Under the pieces are notes generated by a model that saw only the letters and a list, made by a program, of their open reading frames with translations, ran no database searches and was not told the DNA's origin. A program made the position numbers and the translations under genes. Below are positions 1 through 13,053 of a stretch of 64,000 nucleotides of DNA, piece by piece. Source of the stretch: Hymenolepis diminuta (taxonomy: Eukaryota > Platyhelminthes > Cestoda > Cyclophyllidea > Hymenolepididae). Position 1 is the stretch's first letter. Every line of letters starts with the position of its first letter. The DNA is taken from positions 207,925 to 271,924 of the forward strand of contig CAADRB010000048.1 of the NCBI GenBank assembly GCA_900708905.1, given 5' to 3'.

Positions 1-1679
1 AACGAAAATAGCTTGATAAATTTTCTGTATTTAAAACATTATATTATTTAACAGAAGTGACAATGAATGCACCCGAAGAATAGGATTGCACGAAACTTTT
101 CACCCTAAGCATAATTTCATCTCTTCTATATTAATAGATGTGAAATAAAATTGAAGGACACTACTATGGAGAACAGCATTGCTGAAATCTAATTTGTGGC
201 AAAAATTATTCATTGAAGGGATATACAAATAGTGAACTTTAATGAAATATTTCAATTTCGTGATCTGCAATAAAACGGAAGGGAAATTTGCGGAAACTTG
301 TTTAAAGGAAACCTGCCAAGAAATTTCACATTTTTTTTTCAAAATAAACCTTAATGAAATACATTTCCATTTGAGAGAACCTATAAAATTCATTTAATTC
401 TTAAACTTATTCTTAAGTGCAGCATACCTGAGAGAAACTGAATGTTTTTTTTCACAACATTTAAAACTTAGCATTTGGACAGAATTTACTAAGAACTTTA
501 AGAAAAATAAGCATAAATACGTGTTTAAATCCCACGCAGTAAATATTGAAGTAAAATTTTGATGACAGAATAACATTTTCAGTAGTTGGTTTGGTTTAAA
601 CCTGCTGCAAACACTAACCAATGACCACACAGATATGAAGGTGGAAGTGATGTCACTGCTCAACGCCTTAAAATCTTTGCCTTCAAATAAACGTCATTTG
701 TTAGATAAACATTTATGAAAACAAACAAACTGAAACAAATTCGGAAATTCAATCCAACACTTTTTCTTATCCAAGCGCCTTTAATTAGCCTAAAAAAGCG
801 TTCAACCACTTCAAACCGGGAAGGTGTTCAAATGAAAAAGGTAATGAGGACAACTAGAGCTCTTTATATCTCAATATTACGTTTATTTTTCCCTCCCCCA
901 TTTAATTCACTATTAAAAACTGATGTTGTTTTAGTAAATTTCATTTCTGTTGATTTAGAATTCTCGGAAGGTTTACCTCTCGGTGCTCAGTAAAAGTTGA
1001 CTAAAGATTTTGCACAATACGACCATCTGGTGTATCAAAGAATCTAAAAATTATGTTCCTATTTGCTTAAAGAGAGCTGCGTGTCAGACTAAAATACCAA
1101 ATAACCTTCAGATAGATTTTACAATTGTGAACAACAGCACCATATGTCCACAAAAATGTTAAGCCGTATCGGCGTCCGGTAAGTACTAGACACAAATGTA
1201 CATTTAAAAAGTAAATATGTCTGAAACCACATGGATTAGTTCAATGAGATTACAGTAAAAAACTAATTACTTGAAGGCTTAGTCACTTTTTCTGAAACAT
1301 AGTCATATAAGCAAATAGGTGTTAGTCCGAGCATATGGGAAACTGGTTAACTGTAACCCAATGTGAACAATTGCCGGTAATCCATTACAAATGAAATATA
1401 CAGATGAGGAAAAGGTGATTAAGCGTGATATTACTTACGTATCCAGTCATTCTAAATTATGGAAGTTATCCATAAAAGGTCTGTATTCATTTAGTAGGAC
1501 AATTCTACTCCAAGATGACTACCAATATGGGAGATTTTAGGATTACTTCCTATAATCAACTTTGATAGGTCTGTAAAGTATCGCCACTGATGTGAATTTT
1601 ATCCTAATCCACACAATATTTAAACCATGGTGATTGCTATTCAAAATGAAAGGAAAAACTTCGACGAGTCTTTAAAAAG
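1..1679. other. No gene seen
   Basis: A/T-rich DNA. Open frames of 89 to 97 codons on both strands (around 100-660 and 715-993) are rich in F, L, K and N, lack splice context and resemble no family I know. It could be the distal part of a septin intron or intergenic DNA; I found no septin exon in it. Confidence 0.5.
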
Positions 1680-1885
1680 TGTGGATGGTCAACGTGCTTA
1701 TCTGCCAAGTCAGAAGTCAAGGCTTCCATAACTATCAATGTGAACCCAGTGAGTGATATGACCAAGCATATTGGTTAAGTTCGCCCAAAAAAGAGAAATT
1801 CAAGTACCTTTCCAAGGAGATTCTATGATGCTATCCATCAATTGGTAATAAGTGTATTCCTTTCTTAAGTGATCTTAAAAATTAC
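1680..1885 (+). mobile_element. SINE-like element, tRNA-derived family
   Basis: The head (about 1680-1715) has the words GGTCAACGTGCTTATCTGCC and AAGTCAGAAG, matching the heads of the copies at 48.1 kb and 58.7 kb. A middle word ATTGGTTAAGT matches the copies at 3.1 kb and 11.9 kb. The tail word AGGAGATTCTATGATGCTAT matches the 11.9-kb copy. The B-box part is badly decayed. No coding capacity. Membership rests on by-eye alignment to the other copies. Confidence 0.5.
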
Positions 1886-2215
1886 TCATGGCTTGCCTAT
1901 ACATTGAGAAATGAAAAAGAGTTCTTTTTCGACAGTACAATCCAGATAAGTGATGACTGCTTTAGAAAAAATGGTTGTAAATAGTTAGCAGTAGTTGCTA
2001 ACGGACGCTGACAATTATTCAAAATATGACTTGGTGTCATTAGGCGTCCCTTGCTGTATGCGATATGTGTGTGAGGCACAACGCCTCCAGCGGACCGAGG
2101 TGATACTTGGCATAATTAGCTCTACTGTATAGGAGACTTACATACAACAGAAGAACAGTTGGTAAGCGGTGATACTGTCTCGCTTAGTAGGAGAACTGAT
2201 CAGCACCAGTATAGA

Positions 2216-2226
2216 GGGGGGGGGGG
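2216..2226 (+). repeat. Homopolymer run of 11 G
   Basis: Eleven consecutive G in an otherwise A/T-rich region, preceded by AGA and followed by TGGA. Such runs are prone to length errors. Confidence 0.9.
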
Positions 2227-3069
2227 TGGATTATTGAAATCTTTTATATATAGAGGTCACCGTCCGTCCAATTATCATAAAGTTCCCTGGACTCAATGGT
2301 AGCCAATGTAAGATCTATGTAAAAAATACCAACTTAGGCCGAATAAAACTTGAACATTTATAATACTGCAAGAGAACAGCTATTTTACAACAACCTGTAA
2401 ACATTTTCGTTTATTATGAGAGCTGATCGGTGGCGTCAGGACGAATACAATTTCCTTTGATTATATATTTTGTCTGACACTTTGTATATTTTAGTAAAAA
2501 TCTGAAATAAAACTGGAAATATTGGTTCAAATGCAATCTCCTGGTCTTTTAAATATTAATACCCATTCAAATATGCGTTTGGGGTTTAAAAAGTAACCAC
2601 CTATCGCGGAAATCAGATAGATTAATTCCTAATCAGTCTCTTGGAAAAAAAGAAAGTACATACATGTGATTTTATTTGAAAATCGAATTATCCAAAAATA
2701 TTTCCCTACGCAGTTTTAAACCGTTCGGGACTATATTATGGAACCTGTAAACTTAAGTTACCTAAAACAAGGTGCATCTGGATATAAACCACTGTAGTGA
2801 AACTTCATCGGCTTTCCATTCTGACTGCGAGTTTCAGAATTGGCACGTTGTTTTAAAATCAAATGTCTGAAAATATTTATAGAGAGTTAATTTTTAACCG
2901 CAATAAGCCCCTAGTGTTTAAATTCAATTTTAAAATAGTTAATTTAAATAAGGATTATAGAGATTTAATAAAAAAATTAAATTGTTGCAATCTATATTGT
3001 ATTCAGGGCAAGAAATTTCCAGCTAGTGTTCTAACTAACTTTGGAAATTTAATCACAACGGACTACGTC
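2227..3069. other. No gene seen
   Basis: A/T-rich DNA without a supported gene or RNA. The open frame from 2863 ends inside the neighbouring SINE-like element and is very likely accidental. Confidence 0.5.
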
Positions 3070-3280
3070 GGTGGCGCATTGGTGGCCGTGCTTGTCTGCA
3101 AAGCCAGAGGTTCAGGGTTTGATACCCAACGGTGACAAACCGCACTGGTTAAGTGTACCAATACAGAGGGTGGCAGAATTCTAGTTTTTCTATAGGGAGG
3201 ACCAATGACATCATCTCTAACTCAAGATGAGTGTTGAAAACACTTTCCTAAACGGATGCTTCGGAAATTACTACTATTCT
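3070..3280 (+). mobile_element. SINE-like element, well preserved copy
   Basis: The head is tRNA-like: A-box region GTGGCGCATTGGTGGCCG, anticodon-side word TGTCTGCAAAGCC, then a B-box-like GGGTTTGATACCC (about 3115-3127). It continues into the family tail with CGCACTGGTTAAGTGTACC, GGCAGAATTC, TAACTCAAGATGAGT and a final GGATGCTTCGGAAATTACT. The same order of blocks recurs at 11.9, 48.1 and, in reverse, 6.9 and 50.0 kb. A Pol III internal promoter is inferred from the boxes. No target-site duplication was resolved. Confidence 0.7.
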
Positions 3281-4775
3281 CACAACGGACTTCATTATCT
3301 TAAGATATGAATTTTAAAGATTATAATATTGCTTTTTCTAATAATATCTTTCGCAGGTCTTGATTAATCAGAAATATCTCCGCAATTGACAAGCGGATAT
3401 TGTTTGATGTCGCGGTATCGATGACTAGGCTAAATAGGATTTTTTGTAATATTTAGCTAGTTGATTATACTACAGTCCGAAAAGCGATAAAATATATGGG
3501 GACCAATAAAATAAATTGTCCGCAAAAAGTTCGTAGTAGATAATTGCTTTGTCCGAGGGAATAAATATTACAATGCCTCTTCTAGCTATTGAAATTCTGT
3601 CTTTACACTCAATCTTATTGTAATCTGTTATCTCACTAACTTCGCAAAACATATTTCCATCTCGTTGATTGTAGAAAGCACCGAAAAGATAAAAACATCG
3701 TTCGAATCATATGCTAACGGTAGTAAACACACCATACAAGAAAGAACATCAAATAAACAAAGTGAAAAAATAAAAACTGGCAAATGTTTCCCTTGTATTA
3801 CGCTGTTCTATCGCATGGAGAATATTTTGCTTTGCTTTTAAAATTGTTATACATCTGGATGTAATCAGTTTCTGGCTTTCTTCAATCAAACCAATAAGTG
3901 CAATTCATTCATCGGCCAATGCTGCATTACTCTATAAAGAAACGGGAGATCGATCAAGGTTACGATGTGTACATTAACTTTGAATAAAAGTAGCCCACCA
4001 TTATCACTTGCACCGGAAGTAGCTGTTATCATGACAATAGATTATACTGCTCAACAGTGGCTAATGACGAAATCTACGAGGATTACTTGCAAAATGTTTT
4101 CATTTCTTCCAAACCCATGCACATGTTTACTCAGACGCATGTTTTTCTATCAGCTATGGAAGACCAGGCACAGCTGAGCGCCATTCTTAAGAAAATTCAC
4201 ATTATTCAAATTTCGTGAATTTTTGGGCGTAAGTAAAACAAAAATTAGTCACGAAAACTGCAAATTTAACTAACGGTGACATTGTGGTTACAATAGTACG
4301 AGATGTATATTCGTTGATGGAATTCCTAAAAAATAGGGCGCAAGAAAACAGCTGGCTAATGGAATGTGCTTGTCGTTCCATTCATCTGTTGTTAACTTTT
4401 TGAAGTTCATGAGAGTTGAATTGACGCAGATAGTGCTTAAAACACTATCTATAAACACCAATCAGAGTGAGGATACCTCTATGGTGTATTCCTGACAGTT
4501 CTGAGAACTCTATTCCATCCCCAAAATTTTTATATAACCTCGTTCTTTGTAAATAATGAATAAACTAATCGAATTTCTCAAATGCAAACTTAATTTTAGA
4601 AAATCTTGCATAATTCATCAGATATTATTCATTTTATACTGAGTGATTTAAATTTAATTCCGTCATGTCTTTTTGAAATAGATTTCCGATGAAATCCGAT
4701 AATTCCAGGAAGAGAATTTAAAATTTCAAAGATCCGTAGTAAGATCACTTAATTGTGCTTTATAATCACATATAG

Positions 4776-4905
4776 TGTGCCGGTGATGCAGCGATTAAGG
4801 TCCATGGATTCGATTCCCTATGGTGCATACTCAGTGAGTGGAATGGTAGATTACACTAGTGAAATCTGAGTAATACTTACCCCATTCTTTTTCTAAGATA
4901 ATATG
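4776..4905 (+). mobile_element. SINE-like element, internally deleted head
   Basis: GTGTGCCGGTGATGCAGCG resembles the family A-box region and GGATTCGATTCCC is a near-canonical B box, but the spacing between them is shorter than in the full copies, so part of the tRNA-like head is deleted. The tail retains GAGTGGAATGGTAGATTACAC. The following block is diverged. Confidence 0.55.
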
Positions 4906-6824
4906 CAATAGGGAAACAGGTCACTCATAACAAGACATTAAGGGTAACAAAAGTAATGACGCTCTTTTTGAAGATTTATAAGCCACCAAAGACAATCAGT
5001 TTTTTGTTGCTACGGACTTGGCAGACTCGAAATGATAACTGATCATTTGAAATAAATTTGTTGAAGGATATAAATTCTAAGCATTAATTAAGCACTGTAA
5101 CCCAATCAAAAATGGGTCCATGAAGAGGGTGTCAAAATCAGAATATACTTCAAATGGAATGAGGATTCGCCAAAATGGCATAAAATTATCAGATAGAAAT
5201 CATTTATAAAGAAATTCTAATGCTATAAAAAGTCAGTACAAGTAGAAAGAAAAAAGATAAAATTACTACACGCTTCGTTTATCGAGATCGGTTTTTTCTC
5301 CTCATGTATGAAGAGGCCAAACCGAGTAAATTGTGAAATTTGCAGTTCATTAGGTGAATAAATGAGATAATTTCAATCCTCCATAACCATTTGCTTAAAA
5401 CGCCTCTTATTAAAAAGTATATTATCAGAAATAAAATATTGTGAAGAGATTTTATTTTGACCGAATAAACATGATCAAGTAAAACAAGTCAAAGAGGTTT
5501 AGTTTTATTTCCCACAATTTTGAAAAGAAAATGTTATGAAGGAATGAAGAAGCACCACCATGCACGATAGGAATGCATTGATCTTCGCCTGAAAGTGAAC
5601 AATGTTTTCACATGCAGCCTGCTAAATGACCATAAACACACCTTAGAACAATGAATGTGAATTCGGCAAAGGACACAAACAGAATTTATGGTTCAACCTG
5701 AAGCACAACAAAGAAAGTCATCTCTATGTGCTGCAACCAAAGTGGATTACTACGGACAACTCAACGAGAGTGATACTGGAGAAATGGATTGTGAATGCAA
5801 ACTACTATAAATGTTAGAGAAGGGAGAAAAAGCTATAAAAATTCCTTCTTCCTTGCAATTTTATTACTTATGCAAGAATAAATACTTAAATATTACTTCA
5901 TACGTCTTTTACCATAGAGCAAAAGCTTAAACATACTATTTTAATATTCGATATTCTTAAGGTTACCAAAGCCGTGAACTACGTCTGAAAGTGCTTTGGA
6001 GTTGTGCAAATCTCAGTGCTATTTCAAAAATATTTAAAAGGATGTGATCAGATTTAACGTGAACTGTGCAATTACTCACTTATTAAGCTCTTTTTATTTC
6101 TAAATCTGTTTATAAAATCCAAAAAAATGTAATTAAACCGAAGTTTATCGTTTTGGGTAGTCGAAAAACATTATTTAATAATCGTTGTATTTGAAAGCAC
6201 ATATAAACCAGATCTAAATAAATAAAACAAATGGAACCAACTGATGCAAATAAAAGCTTTCTTAAGAGGAGAGGGGGAATATATTGGAAATGCATCATTA
6301 TTTGTTTTAGAGACAATCAAATGGTAATTTCCTCATGATCACTATCAAAAGCTAGGTCAAGTATTTTAATCGCTGAATTTACACACAATCTGCAAGTTGG
6401 AAATTTTAAAATATCAGTGGAAATGTCAGTAACATTTATCCAGTTTCATAAAATTGATGAACGGAACTATGATAAAAGGCATAGGATGTGACCATTAGTC
6501 TGTTTGCAAACTATTTTCAGAACGCAAACGCTAGGATGTTTGTTTCGCATCTCTCTTAGAAGTATGCCGTTTTTTTCAGTAGAGTGACGTTATGAGATGG
6601 TAATAAAAGGGCAGAATATCAAGCCATGCAAATTCGATAAAACAAAACATTCGTGGAATTTTTAAAAAAAAGACAGCAGATGTTTTCACAGGAAGATTCG
6701 ATCATAATCAACTTAAGGAATACTACGTTAAATTTTCGAATAACTAGTAAACTGAAGGATTTTCCATTAAAATAAATAGTATACCAAGTCATTCATTTAT
6801 ATTGGTCTGGTCATATAGAAAATT
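4906..6824. other. No gene seen
   Basis: A/T-rich DNA. The only open frame of note (68 codons, minus strand, 6110-6316) is low-complexity F/L/I and unsupported. Confidence 0.5.
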
Positions 6825-7045
6825 GAGTAGAACTTCTCAAGCCCAATAGAAGAAGTGTTAACAACATTTAACTTGAATAGAGAGTAAGTATTATAGAGCC
6901 ACTCAGATAGCAAACTCACATTCTAGAATTAGAAAGTGTGGTTGATCGGTCATTCAAAGCACTGGGTGCAGAACCGATGAGTGTCGATCTCGTGACTGGG
7001 CTTGGCAGATGTGCACGCTAGCCACAACTCCACAGATGCAGAGAA
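6825..7045 (-). mobile_element. SINE-like element, minus strand
   Basis: Read on the minus strand from 7045: head GTGGCTAGCGTGCACATCTG, AAGCCCAGTCACGAGATCGA (B-box position), then CGATCAACCACACT. The tail has GTGGCTCTATAATACTTACT, CTATTCAAGTTAAATGTTG and CACTTCTTCTATTGGGCTTG then AGAAGTT. Tail blocks match those of the copies at 11.9 and 58.7 kb in the same order, making this one of the clearest members. Confidence 0.65.
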
Positions 7046-9559
7046 CGATAAATAATGTCAACAATCACTAGTTTAACCCAAAAAAACATGATTTCCTAAT
7101 CCTATAGTACCATTTCTTCATGATTAAACTGTTCAACTGAAGTTGTCTTTAATAAAAACAAACAATGATGATAGTGATTTTCAAATATTAGAGAATAACA
7201 TCTGAAGGTAGCTAGAATTCATTGACTTAGCTCCATTTCTCGCCCCTTTTATGGAATAATTTACACAAAAAAATCACAAAGACATGGATAGATTTCCATA
7301 AAGTTGGAACAATAAACGATCAACTGGGAAAAAACAGAAAACTTGTATGAGAAGCTAAAAGGAACAATAATGTTAACGACTGTTTTTTAATAGGCCCACG
7401 ATCCATAAGAGAGATCGATGAGAAATTTTATTTATGCGTAAATTAAAGGTTTATTTGCTTTCAGATAATAGCAACAACTAAATGGTTTCAAAATGTTGTA
7501 TGTCGCACCCAGTTATATGAAATTTATCAACCGATGTATTGCTGAATCCTCTCTATTACTAATTAAATTTCAAAGAAATAAACAAGTAGTGGCTAATAAA
7601 GCTTTGCAGAGGAGATTTACTGGTAAAATTTGAGAAACAGGTCAATCTGTAAATGATTAAAAAATAATACTTGTTTCCAAATTTCCTGATAAACAGTCAA
7701 GGCAAAATAGGATTAAAACTGAGAGACCCCTAACTAAAATCCAAATAAAACTAATCACTTGAGGTCTCTCCAAATGTAAAATTCTAAAAACGATAGAATG
7801 CACCAAAGGTGGTTGAAATTAAATGAGACCTTCAAATGGTCACATTGTAAGAGTCACCTATAACCAAAAGAAAATGTTGATTCCCTGTTCTGCGTGGACA
7901 TTTATGGCAAAGCGCAAACGTGTTTATTGTTATAATAATTTTATTTTAGCATGTTTATAACCATATTTGACAGGCACTGGAGTTTTATTCTCATCGTCAC
8001 TTACACGCTTATTAGGTCGTTAGAAAAATTTTTGTACAGAAGACACCTTAAAATTCATAATGTCAAGAACTCAAAAGGTTCCATATTCAATTGTATGGGG
8101 CTTAATCAGAAATAAAGATCTCCAAATTTTACATATTTTTGTATTCACGTTCATATGATGTGATTAAAATACATCTACTGAATTACTAACAACTATCTGT
8201 GAATGAAACTGAAGCCTACACGAAAGCTATTCATCAAGATGTGAACATCGTGACTTGTAAACTTGAAAATCAAATCACTCAGACCAACAAAAGGGCTCTT
8301 TATAAATCCGATAATTTCACGCTGATGAGAATATAAAGGATGTCCATACATTTTGCATAAACCGATGACTTTAAACCATAGACCGGGACACCAATTAAAA
8401 CAATCAAAGACCTAAAAAAGGAGATCTAAAAAATATTTAAGCAAGGCGGCAATTTATTCCCAAAATTATGATTGTACAGGACTGTGACAGATATGAGGGA
8501 ATAAATATTAGAAAAGGGATAAACCGAATAAATTTCAATATTTAGCTGGATTCACAACATGCGGAATGGATTCGGCTCATTAAGTACTCTGTGTAAGAGT
8601 CTACAGAAACAGATCAAGGGTAATAAAAACCTTATTTCGAACCAGAAGCCTACTTCTAAGGCAAGAGTCAGGAGAACTTACGCAGGGTGTGTTGATAAGA
8701 TTTTAGGCGAATATAATGAAACGGATGAATCATTATCAGTACAGAGTTAAACATGGGAGTAAACAGAAGGTAGATTATCTACGCTACGGTTACTTGACTG
8801 AATTCAAATGAGCTCTATTTTTGAAATACCTTTGCCAGTATCATCTGCCAACTCGTGGCAACAAGAAGATACAAATAAATATTAACAAACCGTTCAATTA
8901 GATCTGAATATTGGGACATGAACTCACCAAGACACTTAGGAATCAAATTACGGAAATTGAGCCTTGAAACCTTTGGATATTGCAAAGTGAATTATGCCCC
9001 TTAGGAGAAGGTGGAGAACTCAACGCTTTCAGAATTCAAATAAATAAGACTGAATTATTTTTACGTTTCGCGCGCTCAGTGGCTACTCCGTGATTAAAAC
9101 TTTTAAAAGCCAAGGATCAAAATAATAATATGGTCTTTTGAACTGAAAGATCCCAAGAAAAATTGTCGGCACTAGGCCATTGTCACTCAAAATAAATCTT
9201 CCAGTAGAATTCTCCTCCACTCACAGAGTGTGCTATTGACAACTCATGAGAACAACTGCTGAATATTTCGGTTAATAGGGCAATAATTGGGTCTGGTAGA
9301 TATGCAGTAAGGACTTCTACAACGGTATGCCCCACTAATACTGCTGTACCCAGTTAGATTAAAATATTACTATAGTAGCTCGAACTTAGAAGAAGGCGAG
9401 AGGAATATATGTGACTCAAATGATAAAAAAATAACCTGAGTAGATATGGATTAAGAGGAAATGATTGACCGTCTGATTAGCCAATAATTGCATCATTGAA
9501 GAGATCACATATGTAGGAAAATCAATGACCAACAGTTTATTTCACGATGGCTGATGTAT
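7046..9559. other. No gene seen
   Basis: A/T-rich DNA. One plus-strand open frame of 63 codons (8559-8750) has a balanced composition rich in K, S and T, but no flanking splice sites or recognisable domain, so I leave it uncalled. Confidence 0.45.
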
Positions 9560-9740
9560 TAATATTATTCGAATGGGCTTCCCAGCGGTTATTTTCATCC
9601 AAATGCATTGGAAACTGTATGGTTCTGTCATTGGCAATTCTGTTTGTACAAGAGTGGGTGAATCACCAATGCCCAAGGGAAGTGAACCCGCCATTCAATG
9701 CGCAGGGCAACTGACGACATATAAGCCTAGTTAAGGCCAA
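9560..9740 (-). mobile_element. SINE-like element, minus strand
   Basis: On the minus strand GTCGTCAGTTGCCCTGCGC and GGCGGGTTCACTTCCC give an A-box-like and a clear B-box-like segment. Downstream GCATTTGGATG and CGCTGGGAAGCCC resemble the end of the family tail. More diverged than the copies at 3.1 and 11.9 kb. Confidence 0.45.
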
Positions 9741-11837
9741 GTTGAACTTCGTACGCTGTCACTTAAGTAACCACTGAACGGTATGAGCGAAAATGACCAC
9801 GTAAATCGCACACACATAAATTAGCGTTAGTAATGATGATCAAATGACTGCATGAGTGAGTACCTTATACGACTAACGGATGATTGGGCAATTGGTATGG
9901 AAACTTACGTGCACGAGAAAAAGAATTCTCATTTACATAGGTGCACAGGAAATTTGGCTTCTTTTGCACCTACATAGTTAAATGGCAAAAAAAACAACTT
10001 GTTTCTCGTTTCTTACGAATTAGAATATTTGTTATTCAAGTTTATCAGTAATTGAGCAAGTTGAAAAAAAGTGAATACTTATCAGTCTTCCAGTAAACCT
10101 TAGCTTGTTAAATGTTAACAAAAGAAAAATAATGATCAGATAACTATGACGTTGGGAATATCCAGGTATGACGAAATAGATTTAACAATCCGCACTTAAT
10201 TGGAAAAAGTCCAAATCGTGTTCGGGAAATTCTTCCATTTGTGATGCAAAAGAAAAAAAAGACATTTAATCATGATGGAAGAAATTCGACAAACATTTCT
10301 TGATTAAAAGATTGAAGATGAGGTAGTCAATACGTCATTCGAAAACAACATTTAATAAATTATATCAAGCAGTTGTGCGCTAAGGCATATGTACATATCA
10401 ATAATTCTTCCTCTTATAAATAACCAATTTACTGTTGACTGACATGAGACATTGACCTTTAATTTCGTTGTTCTAACTAATAATATTAATAATAAATGAG
10501 GTGATCATCTGTAATTGCTATAGTGATGCTATTTTAGAGTCTCCTTCTTTGATGTTACAATTAGTACAATTTTTTTCACGCCAGCACAAAATTGCGTAAT
10601 TTGCCCTATTAAGACTTACAAAAGGGCAACAAACCGACACCAAAAGTACGCAATCTATTTTACCTTCAGACTGGATTGAAGGAATTAGGTGATCCGTGGA
10701 TCCAAGTCTTAGTATAATAATAGTAATGCCTTTCTACTCAGCCATAACCTTATAAAAGTAGGTATGAAATCATTTTCTTACGGCATTCTTTCAATTACGG
10801 ATATCTCAAAAACATTTCACAACCTAGTTTGCTAAATAGGTAACTCTGGGTTTAAAATAAATATTCAACTCAGTACGCTAAAATAATGTGATATTTCGTC
10901 GAAAACAATAGCGATAAACGTGAACAAAATTAAGATTTAAGACTTTTAGACTCAAGACCAAATTCAAAAGTATACTTTATATGAATTCATTCAGGAGTGA
11001 TAGAGCTCGGTTGCATACTTTACATATGCTCCATAATAGCGGGATGAAAGAATGGATTATCAGTCGTCTTTTTACATACCGTTCCTAATCGGAACAACGT
11101 CACTTCAAATCGTATCATAGTTTGAACAATACACAAATTCTGACCAGTGGACTTCCATATTTTTATAAATTCGCTGCTTATTATGAGTTTTGTAATTGCA
11201 CATCGAAATAGCAAGTGCGTAAGTTCCGTCTTTTTAGGTCAAGGCTGCCGTGGGCTTCTGTGTGCCATCGTGAATCACCACCATACGTCGACGCAATCAA
11301 ATGCCCCACCCCGTCGTAACCAGCCCCACTTTGATGAGGAGGGGTAATTACGTTTTCATTATGATGCGATTTGCAACACTCAGTTAATCACTCCTTCTAG
11401 ACAGAAAGCTATTAAGCGAATAAAGGTGGAACAAGCCCTCTCCCTCTTGTAATAGAGCTGAAATAGGATGGTCATATCTCAGAAGCAGAAAGCGGACAGC
11501 TCTAACAATGGTCAGTCACTTTCAGCGAAAACCATACAAATAAAATCATCAGCTTAGTATCATACTCTGACAATTTAAACAAATATTTTTTAGAGTGCAG
11601 CAACAACGATTGCTATGAAATATGCAGTAATAGCCTTAGGCGTAAATATATTAATAAGTCCAAGTATTTAATGACAATAGGATGTATCGCTTTCAAATTC
11701 TAACGCAGTGAATAGAGAGATCTGCGAGAGATCTGATTACTTTGTGGGTTTTGAAATTCTTTTCCAGCTTAATCACATTTAAAAAGGAAGTTGTTCAGAA
11801 AAAATTGAACGATGAAACAGGAGAATTGTTTACACAA
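9741..11837. other. No gene seen
   Basis: A/T-rich. A G/C-rich patch at about 11225-11345 (66-codon open frame on plus, poly-H/P/Q) could be the remnant of another repeat. No septin exon was recognised on the minus strand here. Confidence 0.4.
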
Positions 11838-12040
11838 CTTGTGCGCTGGCAGTGTGTTCGTCTGCAAATTCAGAGGCCACGGGTTCGATTATCATTGGAA
11901 TGGTCAACCACACTGGTTAAGTCTGACGAATAAAGGGGCGGCAGGATTCGAGCTTCTCACCAGGGAGGCTCTATGATACCGCTCTCACAAGATGAACTTT
12001 AGTAAACGCTTTCTTACCAGGATTGGGAATTATTTATAAC
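11838..12040 (+). mobile_element. SINE-like element, well preserved copy
   Basis: Head TTGTGCGCTGGCAGTGTGTT then CGTCTGCAAATTCAGAGGCC; B box CGGGTTCGATTATC at about 11880. The tail holds GGTCAACCACACTGGTTAAG, GGGGCGGCAGGATTCGAG, AGGGAGGCTCTATGATACC and CTCACAAGATGAAC, ending with GGATTGGGAATTATT. It shares every block with the 3.1-kb copy, but clearly diverged, so the family is old. Confidence 0.7.
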
Positions 12041-13053
12041 GCACGAAACACAAACAACGGATCTAGTGAAAATTCGCATAGTGAATTCGAATGAAAGTAA
12101 ATGTCTCAAATTTTTTGATCTAATATTCATTTTGGGATTTGAAGTAATTTTTAAGGATTGAGAAATTTCAATATCTATATAAATGTCTTTTAATGGAGTG
12201 GCAAGGGGAGTTTTTTACAAAATAACTTATGATCAAAGGTTTCTCAGAGGATCGTATAACCACAAGACTTGTGCTCAAAGAGGACAACTAAGAAACACAA
12301 TTTATAAGACTTTCAATATAAATAAATTATGCAAACATAGCCAACGAAGTTGAGACAATGAGCACAAAGAGCATTAAGTTAGTTTATTTGAACCGATAAC
12401 ATGACAAAAATAGATCCGAGATTAGGCCAAAAATCTCAGCCAAACGAAAATCATCCATCAGATAGTACTGACAAGGCTTTTATATCCTCTCTAGACCATG
12501 GGTTCACGGAATTTATGTCCTCCAGTCTTTTTCAAAGTGTTAAACATAATTTGGAACACAAATATCAAAAATACTCCCAAATTAGGTGAACTGCTTTCAA
12601 GGATTTAAGATGAAACTAAGGTGGATATTTGGGTATTAAAATTTGTTTCTGCTCTAACACCTGGTCTTCTAATAGTTATTAAAATGTAAAGCAAACAAAC
12701 CCATAGCAAACAGTTGCTTTAATAATGACTAGATGATAAATCAGTCAAAAGTGAATTTTAACCAACTATTAAGGAACGCTATTGAAAGACTTTGTTATTC
12801 TTAGTCATCAGATAGCAAGGAATACGTAGTACATACTCGAATAAAAAATTATAAGTTGATAAAGTTATGAGTTATTTAAAGATGAAAGTTAAATAGTAAA
12901 ATTGGTAAACAGCTTCAAAAAAGATAACGTCATAAATGACTATAAGGTCATTAAAAACTAACTTAAGCTAATATGTAAAAGACAAACTAGGAGCTATATA
13001 ACCGCTGCCTTATGGAAAGAGTAGTACAACCTCAAGAACAAACGCAGACTCAC